Below are positions 9,848 to 22,120 of a stretch of DNA of 64,000 nt, in pieces; within the stretch, counting starts at the first letter, position 1, and each line of letters opens with the position of its first letter. Below the pieces are notes generated by a model, which searched no databases, was not told the origin of the DNA, and worked only from the letters and a program-made list of their open reading frames with translations. The stretch covers positions 323,153 to 387,152 of the forward strand of contig NW_013171815.1 in the NCBI RefSeq assembly GCF_000151665.1. Direction: 5' to 3'. The stretch comes from Blastocystis hominis. Taxonomy: Eukaryota; Sar; Bigyra; Opalinata; Blastocystidae. The translations under genes and the position numbers were made by a program.

Positions 9848-12335
9848 ATGGCCATTGATCAAACTCAAACCATGCAACAAATTCGCTATATCATGGAATC
9901 AGAGGACCCAAACAATCTGCAGTACATGATTCCTACATATAAATTGCTTCACAGTTCCTTGGTGAAGAAGTCAATCAAGGAAGTTGATAATGAACTCCTA
10001 AGTTTGCTAATGGATACTTGCCAGTATTTTGTGAATGCTTCAAAGAGTAAATCGTATGACAGCTATTTTTTGGGAGAAAGCCTGGGAGTCTACATGCATA
10101 CTGTTATATATCTGAGGGAACGTACGTTCCGATATCTATTTTAAATGTAGCGTTGTTCGAAATCATCCAACAGGACAAGAAGTTTCTTGATGCGATTGTC
10201 GATTTGTTCGTTTGTCAGTGGCCGAACTGTTCTGTTTGCGAGTTGATTCTACTCTTTCTAGAATCCTCATTCCAGGAATGTATTCCTTTTGTCAACCACT
10301 ATGTATATCCTAGTGCACCGATTGCCCAAGGGAATTATCGAGAAACTGTGCTCGATCGCGCCTCTCATCCTCCAAAGCTACTCCGAGTACAATATTTTCG
10401 TGTTAACCTACACTCTCAAACTGGTTTCCTCGTTAGCCCAACTCTGTACGCCTTTCGGCTCCCTCTCTCTCATCGCTAGCGGAATGCACGGAGCTGTTCG
10501 TTAAGAACGATCTAATCGCGATCCTGCGTCGATTGTTCGAGAACAGCGAATCCACTCCGCTCATGTGCGAGTTTTTCATCGTCATTCTGAACCAGCTCGC
10601 CATGGACGGTTCCCCGTTTCCCTTTTTCTCGACTGTAGAGCAACTGCACGCGAAGCTCATCAACGAGATCGGCTTCACGTTGATCCAGAACATCATTCTC
10701 CTCTTCGTGCAGCGTCTCAGCATGGACCCGATGCACAGCCACATCGTGGAGCTCTGCTTCATCTACCTGCTCCGTCTCTTCGGCAATCACCCCGCCGACA
10801 CGATTCGCCAGCACGCCACCGAGGTCGTGCCGCTGCTGCACTTCCTCTACGAGTGTCTGTACAAGCCCTGCTTCCTCCCCGTCGACGAGAACGACGAGAC
10901 GCTCACCACCGGCGGCTTCACGCAGATCCAAACGCAGAGCAACGTGCTCATGGACTACGTGATGACGCTCTTCGCCTTGTTATGCTATAACAGTACTCCA
11001 AACAGCTTCGATTCTGACGTCTAGCGGAGCATCCGTCGATCATCCAAGCGGCCACCGTGAATCAGATCTGCCAGCGACTCAACTCGCTGCACAATATGAA
11101 CGTGATTCTCTTCCTCCATCAATTCCTCTATTACTGCACGCTCTGCGACCGTACCTCCGTTTCCACGGTCCCTCACCCGCAGACTCCCTCCTCAACATCA
11201 TCGTGGAGCCCAACAATCTTCGGCTTTTCCTGGACCATCTTCGGCAATACCCGTCCGAGCCGCTGCTCCGCGTCACCTTCCTCCTCATCCAGAACTCCCC
11301 CGCGGTGATCGACAGCCTCATCTCCCTCCAGCTGCCCTCTCTGCTGATCGGGCTGCTCGCCAGCTCGGACGACGCGTCGTCGGTGATGTCGCTGGGGAAG
11401 GAGGGAGTGAAAGATTCGCGGGACATCGCGGCGCGCGTCCGATTGCTCACGCTGCACCTTCTGCACGCCTTCTTTCGCGACAAGAAGTGCCTCAAACTCG
11501 TCGACACGCAGCTCTTCTTCTCTCTGCTCAATCTAATCGAGGCGTTTATTTACTCCACGGAGCCTCTCGCACCGCAGATCATCACGATCTCCACTGCTCT
11601 GCTTCTCGCATCGCTCTCTCACAGTGCGTCGCTAGATCCGAAACTTATGTAAAGGCGATAATGTAAACCTGCTTCGCAACGATTCCGAGTATGTAACGCG
11701 GATTTGCACGCTTTTGATTTATTCGCATAAAAACCCCCGATTTTTGGAATTTTCGTTCTGCCTGCTGTTCCAAATCGCGCGATGTGCGTCGTAGAGCGTG
11801 GCTGTGTTGTAGATTGGGACCTGCAGGGTTTGGTGCAGAACGCAAAGTTCGTGGAAGTGCTGCGAGCGATTCATCGGCGATTGAATGACAACCAGGCCAA
11901 TTTGCAGTCGAAATTCGAGTTTTCGAAGACGTCGACGGATCCTTTGGATCTGATTTTGCAGTATTGCAAGCATTGTGTCCATCTGATCAACATCATCGCG
12001 AACCGTTTGTCTGCTCTGTTTTCCCTCATTTTCAGGATTGGAGTCGATTTTGCCGGAGCATTATCCCGTGTTTGGAGAGTTCTTCCAATTCATGGAAGCT
12101 GTGTTGTCGACCGTTGTTTGTAACGAAATTCTCATGGATCTGTACGATGTTTCGATGCTTCTGTGGAAAAACGGTGTGGTGTGGAGAAGGACTATAACAC
12201 ATTGTAGGAACGGAGGCCATTCGCGACTACTGCAAAGGGGAGATTAAAAGCCGATTTGCAGAACTTCTGACAAAGAATTGTCTGAACGAGGAGAATCGGG
12301 AAAAGGTTTCTTTGCTGGTGAATCAGTTTTTTTAA
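9848..12335 (+). CDS. Unidentified helical-repeat (HEAT/ARM-like) protein
   Basis: I do not recognise the family. From ATG 9848 (MAIDQTQTMQQIRYIMESED) the spliced protein is a string of amphipathic helices rich in Leu and Ile, for example DAIVDLFVCQWPNCSVCELI, NQLAMDGSPFPFFSTVEQLH and LLRVTFLLIQNSPAVIDSL, over roughly 750 residues. No signal peptide, membrane segment or catalytic motif is seen. Introns of 29-34 nt restore the frame (about 10123-10151; 34 nt ending TAG near 10310; 34 nt starting GTACGCC near 10448). It ends VNQFF with TAA at 12333-12335; AGTTTGTT follows shortly. A nuclear transport receptor, nucleoporin scaffold or other HEAT scaffold are possibilities I cannot separate. Confidence 0.6.
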
Positions 12336-13045
12336 GTAACTATGTGTGCAAAAGTTTGTTTGACTCACAACGATTTGTGACAGGGAGAGAGAGAAAAAAA
12401 GAAAAAACAATTCAGTGCAAAGGACTGGATTGAATGCCATTTGCCGCCAAACTTGCTTCTTTCAGAATGATACATAACAAGGAATATTGTTCCTTCTCCC
12501 TCTTTATACCACAAATTTTTCTAACCAGTTTCTCATATTCGTACTCTTTGACTTTTTAGCAGTATTAATAACATGATTTCTCAAAGCGATGTAGCTTGTT
12601 CCGTTAATTACTGACACATTAGATTATGGACCAATTCCCCGTTAGTTGCTATCCTGCGGCAGAGAAAATTTCTAGGGTAGGCTTTGGAGACCATGTTTCA
12701 TTGTAGCCGCATCATCGCCGGGGAAAGCAAATTGGAATTGATTTTGTGTATACGCCCGCGTGTGATACTATCCTGTGCCCTATTGTGGAAAACGATTCAA
12801 ATTCGTGTGCCTCAGTAACTTCTGATGTTTCTGACAATTTTCTGGTTGCTCTCTCTAATTTCTAATCTCTAATATCTAATTTCAGTTTTGAGCATCTGTC
12901 AACGGTTGCTCATCCACTATGTGTAAAACTGATTTGCAAAGCGCTATCAAGGAGCGATATCCTTGAATTTTCTAGTGTAATTAGCATGGTATTAGCGTAA
13001 CAGTCTAATTTTCCGCTCCTTTTTGTTACAAACACGTCACGTTTT
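12336..13045. other. 710-bp convergent intergenic region with no recognised gene
   Basis: Lies between the 3' ends of two genes. It contains a degenerate CTAAT(T/A/C)T run near 12860-12885 and a GC-richer stretch near 12640-12800. I compared it by eye with spliceosomal snRNAs, SRP, RNase P/MRP RNAs and tRNA consensus and found no convincing match. Confidence 0.5.
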
Positions 13046-15643
13046 TTATTTGTACGTCTCGGTGCTGACGATCTTCATGTCATCGAACGGACGGTACGTC
13101 GTGTCGTTCTTCACACGTGCTCTCTCGATGTCCTTCACCACGCTCTGCCCCTTCAGCACCTTCCCAAAAATCGTGTGCTTTCGATTCAGCCACGCCGCTG
13201 GCGCCGTCGTGATAAAGAACTGCGATCCATTCGAATTGGGTCCGCTGTTGGCCATAGCCAGCAAGAACGGCTTATCGAACTCGACTCCCTTCGCGTACTC
13301 ATCCTCAAACGGCGTTCCCCACATGCTCTCTCCTCCTCTTCCGGTGCCAGTGGGGTCTCCGGTCTGGATCATGAAGTTTTTGATCACGCGATGGAACACC
13401 ACGTTATCGTAGTACCCGCTTCGGCACAGATTCGAGAAGTTCTCCACGCTGCCGCTCATTCCTCTCCGTCTCTCCTACGCCTTCGGCGCCACGTCCTTCC
13501 ACAGCTCCAGCTCGATATCGCCCATCGTCGTCCGCAGAATGACCCGCTTCGCCAGGAAATTCACCGGCTCCGCGCCCTCCTCCTCCAGCAAATCCGCCTC
13601 CGCCACTTCCTTCTCGTTGATCACGTCCCGCGGTTCTTCGCTCGTATCCGGCTCGCGCCGCGAGAACACGAAAAACCGCCTTTTTTCGAAGGACGTCGCG
13701 AACACGCACGGGTCGCTCGCTTCCTCCACGCTCCCCGCGAATCGCTTCCCCGCGGGGACATCGCTCGCCCCGGCAAGCAGCGCTCCCGCCTCTTTCTTCT
13801 CGCGGCGAAGCCCGATTTGCAGCTGCGACGACACGCGCGAAACGCCCTGGAACAGAGACACGTGCAGAAATCGCTCCGTTTTCTCCACTTCGCCCAGGAT
13901 TCCCGCGGTTTCGCCCGTGGCGATCTGCTTCGCAGTGCCGCCAAAATCGTACGTTAACCGTTTTCACGCCGAACGGACTCCCGTAGACCGCGAAACGCTC
14001 GCTTCGGTCGAAGACGCAGTTGATTGGCGACTGCAGGCCTTCCGAAATCGCCTGGATTTCAGGAATTCCAAAAATCGGGACTTTTTCGCGGATGGTGGCT
14101 TCGAGTTTTAGACGTTTTGCGAAGTGGAAAGCGTCGACGAGAAGCCCGTTCTGCGCGAAAAGGGATTCGTACGCCGCGTCCGATTCGTCGATGGTCTGCA
14201 AGAGCTTGCCTGTCGTCACGCCGAAGATGTACATCTGATGGTCACGCCGAGGGAAGCCAAGCGACGCGTACCTTCCAATCGAGCGCAAACACGGCCATGC
14301 GATTGCCCGAGAGCGACGCGGAGAGCGTCATGGGGGTAACTTTGTTCTTCCGGAACACATAAAGATCCGTGGCGATCATGAACCGGAATTCGATCGAATT
14401 CTTCGGAAGCGCTCCGTCCTGCGGCTCCCAATACGCGAACACGCCGCTCCGGTCGAGAGAGACGAGGAAATGGAGCGTGGGATGGAAGAGAAGTCCGACG
14501 ATGGGCTGTTTGTGGTAGCGGAACGTGAAGAGCGGCTCCGGCTTTTCGATTGAATACACGCCGATCGCGTGCGACTCCGCGTCGCTGATCGCCAGCAGCG
14601 GGCTACGGTCCACGCCTCTCCCCGCGGGTACGCGTTCAGCGAGCTCCCGTGCGCCCAGCAGAGCGGGCCGGGGACGAAGGCGAGCGAGAAGATCTGGATG
14701 ACGTCGAAGGCGACGGTGTCGTAGATCACAACGCGCTTGTCTTCCCCCGCGGAAGCCACGAAGCGGCCGTCCGCCGAGGCCACCAGCGACACGACGCGCG
14801 CCTGGTGCGCGAAGAACTGCTTGACGAACTCGATGCCCTAGGGAGAAACGTGGAAACGTGGAAACGATGGGGAACTTCTTCCAGATTTTGACGCTGCCGT
14901 TGAGGCTGGCGGTGTAGAGGAAGTTGGTGTGGGGCGTGACGCAGGAGAGCAGCACGATGGACGGGTGCGTGTAGGATTTCTCGTACATCGCCGCGGAGGG
15001 AAGGTCCGAAAGGTAGTACGCATCGGCCGAGACAGCTTCATTAGAGAGAGAGAGGAATCATACGCTTTTTAGCTGCAGGGGTTGAGGAGGAGGCTTCTTT
15101 TGGAGAGGATTTGGATTCAGAAGAAGTGGGAACTGGACCAATGTCATCATCATCATCATCATTCTTCTCATTTTGAGGTGATTTAGTGGGACTATCGCGC
15201 TTTACACTGGTAGGCATGGGACCGATATCGCTGTCACTGTCCTCTTCATTACCATCCTTCATCTCCGAGGTTTCATTTGACTTTTGGTCGTTTTGACTCG
15301 TTTTCGGTACAGGCATGGGACCAATATCATCATCGCTCTCACTCTCTTCAGGTTTTGCGCTTTCCTGCTTTTTCTCTTCTTCCTTTTCACTCTATTCCAT
15401 TACCAATCTTTATTTCACTAGAATACGCTTTTAAGGTTCTTGGATGTTTCAATCGCTACTGTCAATCGTTTTACCTACGATATAATTTCGTAAGCATACA
15501 ATAACATACCACCTCACTCTTGCTGCCACCCGAAGGGAGATTCCTCTTCTTGCACTCAGCAATGAGCTGTGCCATCTATTTCATTATCCATTGTGTAATA
15601 CTCCCACTGATAATGAATTCAGATCAATTTCGGAAGAATCCAT
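13046..15643 (-). CDS. PPWD1: PPWD1-type spliceosomal cyclophilin with N-terminal SAP domain
   Basis: WD-repeat peptidyl-prolyl isomerase of late spliceosomes. Order: SAP-like start (MDSSEIDLNSL / SMAQLIAECKKRNLPSGGSK / SEVVKRL), an acidic linker with DDDIGPMPVP and DDDIGPVPT repeats, the PPWD1 signature LSDLPSAAMYEKSYTH, the WD region (TASLNGSVKIWKK; SAGEDKRVVIYD) and the cyclophilin domain (TTMGDIELELW, VVFHRVIKNFMIQTGDPTG, GSQFFITTAPAAWLNRKHTI). The catalytic FHRVI Arg and the QFFIT Gln/Phe region are present, so isomerase activity is likely. Start ATG 15643; a 32-nt intron lies between the first 12 codons and MAQL. Introns of 28-35 nt occur throughout. TAA at 13046-13048, with TGTTTGTA just downstream (13025-13032). 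Human PPWD1 has no SAP domain. Confidence 0.88.
14838..14865 (-). other. 28-nt PPWD1 intron of GTTTCCAC repeats
   Basis: Reads GTTTCCACGTTTCCACG...CCTAG on the coding strand. Removal joins VKIWKK to GIEFVKQFF. Confidence 0.75.
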
Positions 15644-15664
15644 CGTATCAAAGAATTGAGTTTG

Positions 15665-15672
15665 AACAAACA
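15665..15672 (-). terminator. TGTTTGTT 3'-end motif of topoisomerase III
   Basis: Lies 18 nt after the TAG of TOP3 and only about 20 bp upstream of the PPWD1 start codon. Confidence 0.8.
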
Positions 15673-15690
15673 CACATTCAGCTAAAGCCA

Positions 15691-18600
15691 CTACGATTCC
15701 CAGTACACATAGTTCATATCATCAGGCTCCTCATCTCCATAATCCACCGTGTAGTCCATGACGAAGTCATTACTCTTTCCCTGCTCTTTATCCCTCCCCA
15801 AAATCCCCACTTTCCCCGCTCGTCCCGTCTGCTTCCCCGATTTCTCCGTTTTCTTTCGTTCGCGGGTTCGTTTCCTCGCCGGTGTTTTTGCCGCGGTTTC
15901 TCGCCGCTTTCGCTTCGTTGAATTGGGACAATTCGTCGCTAAATGACCCAATTTCCCGCATTTGAAGCACGTGACTTCCGCCATTTCCCGCGGCGAATTC
16001 GAGTATCCCCCAAAACCAGAACTATTCCCGCGGTTCATCGAAGTGGCGGGCGGCGAAGCAAAAAGCGTGGGATTGGGCTGCGGATTTGATGCTTGCGGAT
16101 CGTCGGCCCACACGAAGAAGTTGCACTGCTGTTCCCGCGGTTTGGAGCAACAGTAGAACCGACGACCCACGTTCTTGCCCTGCCGGACCTCCCGCAAAAC
16201 CGCGGGGAGCCCGCAGCGGCAGGAAATGACCATGGGCGAATTGACCGGGGTTTGACCCGGAGTTTGACCGGGGATTTGACCGGGGATTTGACCCGGAGTT
16301 TGACCGGGGGTTTGACCGGGGTAGGGAGGGAGGGAAGGAGTGGTGTTTGTGTTGGGGTGGAAAGAAAAGGAAGAGGAGGATTGAACGGGGTTTTGAGTAT
16401 ATTGCGATTGAACGGGTTTTGAATTATAGGGTGTGTTTTGAACGGGGTTTTGATTATAAAATGTGTTTTGAACGGGGTTTGAAAAAGAAAAGGAGGAGGG
16501 AGGCGGAGTGTATTGTGTGTTTTGGTTCAGCACAGGGGGTGGAACACTACCCGGAACACTACCCGGAACACCATTCGGAACACCATTCGGAACACCATTC
16601 GGAACACCATTCGGGAGGGAGGGAAGGCGTCGAACAGGGTTTGGAACACTGATCGGAACGACCCCCGATTTCTGGAATTCCTGTTTTCGAGGGTATTTCT
16701 GCACCGCGGTGCCAGATTTGGCGGCTTCTTGCTTCGCCCGATTGGAAACGCCCGCCGCGCCCGCCGCGCCCGCCGCGCCCGCCTTCTTCGCCTTGGCGGC
16801 AGCCGCAATCGGCTCCAGCCAGGCCAGTTCTACGTTTCACCGGTTCCCCGTTTCCCCACTTCCCACGACGCTGGTTTCCCCGGTCGACGAAACGCCCGTC
16901 CCGGCGCCATCGGAGGGAGTTTCCTTGCTGCAGGCCTCGATTTCCGCGGGGGAAAAGGGCGGGGCGGCGAGGTCGATCGGGCGGGAAAAGCCGAGCCCGC
17001 TGTGCTTCGCCATGGCGTCATGCCCGCACACGCAGAAGTCCTGCCATCCCCGCGGGGAAGACGCGGTCCCGTCCCGCGGGAAAACGCGAAGCAGCGGCAC
17101 GGCCACGCCGAGCAAATCTGCATAAAAGCTGGGCAAAGCCGAGACCTGAACAGCGTTGACACAAATCGGGACTTTTTTGGAGGTCCTCGATAACCGCGGG
17201 ATTGCAGTGAACCGCGCAGCGACACGCAGGATTGGAGCAGCGGACGCTGAAACTCCCGCCAGCGCGGGAACGGCGAAGAAAAAGGCGGCCGTTTCGGCAG
17301 GCGTAGCAGGGACAGAGGGGCGTTTCCTCGGGCTCTAGGTGGAAACGTGGAACGGAATGAAACTGGCGAAGGGGCAGGCGTGTCTGCATTTGAAGCAGGG
17401 CAGCGTGAAGCCGAGAGGGAGGCTCTCGATGTCGAGTTGGTTGCGCGAAGAAGGGTTGGAGTAGCAGAACGGACAGACGAAGAAGCCGTCGGTTCCCGGC
17501 TTGTCGCTGCGGATCTGCAGAAGCGAGTACGCGCAGATGGGGCAGCGCGAGGACTGCGGGACGATGGCGCCTTTGGGAGGGAGAGACAGCGAGTTGCCGC
17601 ACGTGGGGCATTGCAGAAACCGAACCACGGTTTCTCCTTTCTTCTGCGCCATGAGGTTGAGGTCGCCGCCGCATTGGACGCAGGGAATCAGATGCTCGGT
17701 GACCAGCGCGGCGACGGAGGCGACGGGCAGCGCCAGCTCGGGGATCCGCTTGTTTAAGAACTGGACGAAGGTGTCGCGGAAGACGTCCTTCTTCGCGTTC
17801 ACGTCCTGGTAGACGAGCGACATCTCGCCGATGCAGCTGTCCACGACTTCTTGGAAGTGCACCTTCCCCTCGCTGATCGCCGTGCACTCGCGCTCCATGT
17901 GCGCGCGTAGATACGGCTTGTACAGCGGGTACTGGAGGTACATGTACGTTTCCACCAACGCCAGCCCGATGTTCGTCGGAGTGAACCGATTGGCGGGCGT
18001 TTTCTTCGCGTAGTCGCGGTTCTGGATGGTCGCGATGTGCTCCGAGATGGTCGCGTCGGTCCCAATTCCCTCTTTATCCATCAACGCGATGAGCTCGGGC
18101 TCGGAGAGCAGCTCGGGAGCCTACGCGACGCAACCCACGCCATCTCCCTACAACGGTGGTGCTTTCCTCGACGCCCAAACTCGCCACTTCCACGGCCTCG
18201 CCGACCACGAACGACGGCAGCGTGTTCTCGTTCAACCGCTCGTATTTGAACACGTCCAAATAGTTTCGCTCGCGAATGATCGTCCCTTTCGCCGAAAACA
18301 GCTCCGTCCCGATCCCCACTTGCAGCTCTGCTTCGCAGTTCCCCGCCAATTCTACCCGTCTCCGACAGAACGCTGTCGCGACTGCAGCTCGCCAGAAAGT
18401 GCCGCGTTATGTACTCGTAAATCGCAAACACGCGCGATGCATCAAATCCGCCACCGATGCTCCCCGCGTTCACGCGCTCCAGGAGTTTCGTTGGGTGGAT
18501 CGGAGGGTGCGCGTGGTCGTCGCCTTTCCCCGCGCGAGGCGGCGCGAAGTCCCCGCCTAAAAGCTTCTGCGCGTAGGTTCCCCAGTCGCTCGCGCCGCTC

Positions 18601-19887
18601 TGCACTTGAATCAAACTCTGGAAGTCGGTTCCCGCGGCGAAAACCGCGGTTTCCGTTCGAGGATAGCTGCCAATCAGCGGTGGATTCGGTTCGTACCTGA
18701 TGAAACCCTTCTGATAGAGAGCTTCGCAGATCTTCATCGTTTCTTCGGAGCTGATTTTCAAGTGGCGTGCGACTCGCTTTTGCAGTTCGACGGTATTGAG
18801 AGGAAGCGGCTTGAACTTGCTTTTCTTTCGCTCGTTCATTCTAGTGTCCAAACCCCGATCACTTCTACTGCAACACCACGCCTTTCTTTTCGTTTGCGAT
18901 GAGCGAAAACAAGGTAGCGACCACTAATTTATCGAACAAATGGTTTCGCGCCCATTTCAGCTTCACGATTTGATTCGTTCCTTGACTCGCATGGTCGATC
19001 GCTTTCACCGAGGCCACGATCAGCCAGAACGGCTCGGGGACGAAGTTCTAATCGAAACGGACTCCCGCCAATCCGACTTGTCGCTGCAAATAGCGTTCCA
19101 CGACGAAGCCCAGCGTCGGAAACTGGCAAGGACCGTAGGAGATTGTGTTGGACACCTCAGGAGCGGCGTTGTGGAGCAGCAGGGTTTGGAAGCGAGTGAA
19201 GACGCAGCCGATTCGGAGATCGATTTCCTGGCGCGCGTCCGCGGCTTTGGATTGATTCTCATCGGGAGGGGTGAGCGTGCGGACAGCGTTCCAAATGTCG
19301 GAAGGGATGAGGGCGGAGAAGTGGGCTCGTGCAGTGAAGGAATGAAAATCATTGCAAGGGTGTAGAGGATATGGTAGATCATCACGGAGGCGTTTACCTT
19401 TTTCACACAATCGATCACTTCGAATGCAATGTTCTCGCCTTCACGATCACAATCCAGCCAAAGACAGAGCGCTTGACACTTCCTGCCTTCGTTTTGAATT
19501 TGTTCTAGATGACACGCAACTAAATGCAAAAACTGTATATAGCCTTCATTTTGGGGTTCACGGACTTGAAGACAGGAGCTTGGAAAAGTGACGCGGGATC
19601 TACCGCCCTCCACGATCTTCATTTGATCGCTACAGAAACAATCAAACTGGTATGTGTCAGGAAAATCCAACTCCATCATATGTCCTGTCATCGAAGAAAA
19701 CACCATCTCATCGCTTTGTGACAAAACATGGCAACGAAACTCGTAGATTGGATTATACTGAGATTCTCCTTTTCTCTGCAAAATAAATTCGTCGAAAAAA
19801 GCAAACAGCACGTAATTGCCCCTGAGATAAGATATTTGACACCTCTCTCGCTACAGATGGCTTTTCTGCAATGTTGAGAATACGCAT
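15691..19887 (-). CDS. TOP3: DNA topoisomerase III (TOP3alpha-like)
   Basis: Type IA topoisomerase, normally with RecQ helicase/RMI1 in recombination-intermediate dissolution. Seen: toprim start MRILNIAEKPSVAREV, the acidic motif LWLDCDREGENIAFEVI, RIGCVFTRFQTLLL, the active-site GFISYPRTET (Tyr in SYPRTET, restored by an intron), AHPPIHPTK, RHFLASCS and GIGTDATISEHI. Then several CxxC zinc ribbons (CVQCGGDL, CPTCGNSL, CPICAYSL, CPFC), a low-complexity linker with AAG, NGVP and PGQTPGQI repeats, a GRF finger (CRCGLPAVLREV...GRRFYCC) and a CCHC knuckle (CFKCGKLGHLATNC). This fingers-plus-GRF arrangement matches TOP3alpha. The exon 1-2 junction near 19810 is uncertain. Encoded TAG at 15691-15693. 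Confidence 0.9.
16240..16325 (-). repeat. PGQTPGQI-coding tandem repeat in TOP3
   Basis: 12-bp units (ttgaccggggtt-like) encode TPGQ/IPGQ in the linker before the GRF finger. Confidence 0.8.
16545..16620 (-). repeat. NGVP/GSVP-coding tandem repeat in TOP3
   Basis: Near-identical 12-bp units (acaccattcgga) encode four NGVP and two GSVP copies. Confidence 0.85.
16830..16859 (-). other. 30-nt TOP3 intron of the GGGGAAAC type
   Basis: Coding-strand sequence starts GTGGGGAAACGGGGAACC and ends ACGTAG; same repeat as other introns but in the opposite orientation. Confidence 0.7.
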
Positions 19888-20040
19888 CGAAGGAGAGGGC
19901 CGACTCTTAAAAAAAGCTGGGCTTCGTTTTCAAACAAACAGGCAAAAAAGAGGTAATACCTGTTTTTACCGAAACACCAATTTCGGAGAAGTGATTCTGG
20001 ACCGGCAAAGACCTATTCGTCACACGTAACACACTCCCTC

Positions 20041-21764
20041 CTACACATTGCGCATCTCCAAGTTCTTCATCGCTTCCCTTGTAATTTCCTCTCCACAGTG
20101 CGCCTTGACGATTCTCTCCAAGTCGTCCTCTTCCTCTTTCGTGAGGTAATGCTGCTTCAACATCGGTTTCGCCGCGAAAAACTGCATGGTTCGCGTTTCA
20201 GTTTCGTTCAATTCCAAATGATGTTCGCATCCACTCTTCAGCTTTCTGTCGACCAGCACGATCTCCGGTGCAGGGAACGAAGAGAGGAGCTTGGATGCCA
20301 GGTCGGGAGGGAGCAACAGCAGCATGGTGGAAGCCGAAGACGAAGCGACGGCTCGCTGCAGAATGTCCACACAGAATGAAAGAACGGATGGCTGGGAAGG
20401 AACCTTTGGTTCAGCTGGCGGGAGGAATGATACCATGAACTCGATGAGACACGCAAACCCGAGCAATCGGATCATCTGCTGAATGGAGAGAATCCAAAGC
20501 GAACTATGCTTCCAATCTCGCTGTTCTTCCGGAAGAATTGTCAGCTCGGCGATGAGCAAATGGCGCGCATTGAACGCTTCGCTGACTCGATTCATGAGCG
20601 ACCAAAGACCCACTTCAAGCCAGAATGGAATCAAATCGGAGATCGAATCGACTTCTTCGCTCCATTGGCGCATCGATTCTTCGCGGTTCGTGGAGACTGC
20701 TTGCTTTAATCCCTTTCGAATGAGTTCTGCGAGTTGTGTGCGGTTCGAAGGAGCGACGAAGGGAGGCGAAGGCAGCGTCATCAGTGCCTTGAGATGCTGC
20801 CGAATGTCCGCAGCGAGCTGCTCTTTCGATCCGCAATGCAGTCCTTTTTGATAAATGAAGTCCGTGTAATCAATCGACGTCGTTTGCAGGGAAGTCGATG
20901 GCTGAACCGGCAACGTGGACAGAATTTCCTCGGAGAGAATCGACCACGTTCCCGATTTGATGCTCTGGAGCACTTGCAATTCCTCGTGAAATCGGTCCGC
21001 ATCCAAAGAAAACGTGGAATAGGGCTGATAGGAATAGCGCAAAAGCAGCTCGCACGACGCAGTCAGAGGCGGAGAGAGCGAAATCGCAGTGGAATCCAAC
21101 GGAAAACGATGCAGCACAGCCACGAACGAGTCGTTGAAATCGCTAAAGAGCTGCTGGTGAAGAGACCTCGAAGAGGAGGAAAGAATCATCGTGGCGAGAG
21201 AGCAAGTGCAGAGCTCGCTGGAGGATGGTGGCTGGATGGCGGAAGCGAGTGCGTCAGTGGCGATTTCGTGGTGATTGTCGATGAGTGTGGTGGTTACAGA
21301 GCCAGATTCGTTGAATTCCTGAGCCATCCAGTATTCCACGCCGTTGTCTTCGTAAAAAAGTACGAAGGGAATGTCTGGAAGAAGACGGATGTAGCAGCGA
21401 GTCATTTGCACATCGAACGACTCTCTACAGGAAATCAACGGGGATGGTTCCAAGCGTACTCGTAGCTTAGAGGCGAGAAAAACGAGGTGTTCAGAACTGT
21501 TTGCTTCTCATCCGTGTAGATATTCTACAGCTCGTATCGTGAATGGTAGACTATTACAGCAAATGGCTGATTTGTGGTGTTAATATGGCTAATCTTTCGA
21601 AACAGCAAGTCTTGCAACAGAGAGCACATTTCCTATATTCACATTCCCCGAATCATACAAACATCGTGTGACATCGTATCCTTCCCTTTTACCTTCATAA
21701 TGTCGTCCACCAGATTCATCTACCCATTTAGCTGGAGTTCACTCCTGTCTACCTTTACAACCAT
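20041..21764 (-). CDS. Zwilch-like protein (possible RZZ kinetochore component)
   Basis: Starts near ATG 21764 (MVVK, 33-nt intron, MNLVDDIMK, longer intron, EMCSLLQDLLFRKISH...HSRYEL, 32-nt intron, SEHLVFLASKLRVRLEPS) and then runs as one long exon to TAG at 20041-20043. Similarity by eye to Zwilch: the segment SIDYTDFIYQKGLHCGSKEQ followed by TQLAELIRKG resembles SYQDLVK...LLSKLIHQS, and PFWLEVGLWSLMNRVSEAFN...LAELTILPEEQRDW resembles the LLEIGLDKLKKDY...ASLNHLEYF region. No catalytic motif or membrane segment. Zwilch works with ROD and ZW10 in the spindle checkpoint. The call is moderate; another helical protein is possible. A minus-strand TGTTTGTT near 19935 may be its 3' signal. Confidence 0.5.
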
Positions 21765-22120
21765 AAAGAAAGTTGTTGGTTTTCCAAAGAACCAGTCAAA
21801 AGCGGAAAGGACGGATTGATCCACCATAACGAATACCAGATTATTTAGCACTTCGCATGTACTTCCCTCTTGTATCCGAAATAGGGTATCTTTTAATCGT
21901 CTACAAGAATGAGCTCAAACAATCGCGAAAAACCCTTCATTGTTTGTTACACTTCCTAACAACCTAAGAAAAGGATTGCTCATAGCACTAGTTTTCCCCC
22001 AAGTGTTCGAATGTCCGGTTGTTAATCTTAATTATCATTGGATGCAAGAATGCGTAAGTTATCCTTTGCTCAGCGTTCGATGTGGGTCAAAAAAAACAGT
22101 TGCATAAGGACTAATATTAT
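21765..22120. other. Intergenic region between Zwilch-like and MORN genes
   Basis: 356 bp between divergent starts, AT-rich. A TGTTTGTT at 21941-21948 has no gene ending in front of it. No gene seen. Confidence 0.5.

Noticed and set aside
12640-12900. Candidate snRNA/SRP/RNase P RNA
   Set aside because: No Sm site, U6-like ACAGAGA, SRP domain or RNase P core could be matched by eye; left as an open finding only.
20734-21465. 243-codon + strand frame opposite the Zwilch-like gene
   Set aside because: Arg-rich shadow of the minus exon; no start context, introns or 3' motif.
21941-21948. Exact TGTTTGTT between the Zwilch-like and MORN genes
   Set aside because: No gene ends before it on the + strand; treated as a chance match between divergent starts.
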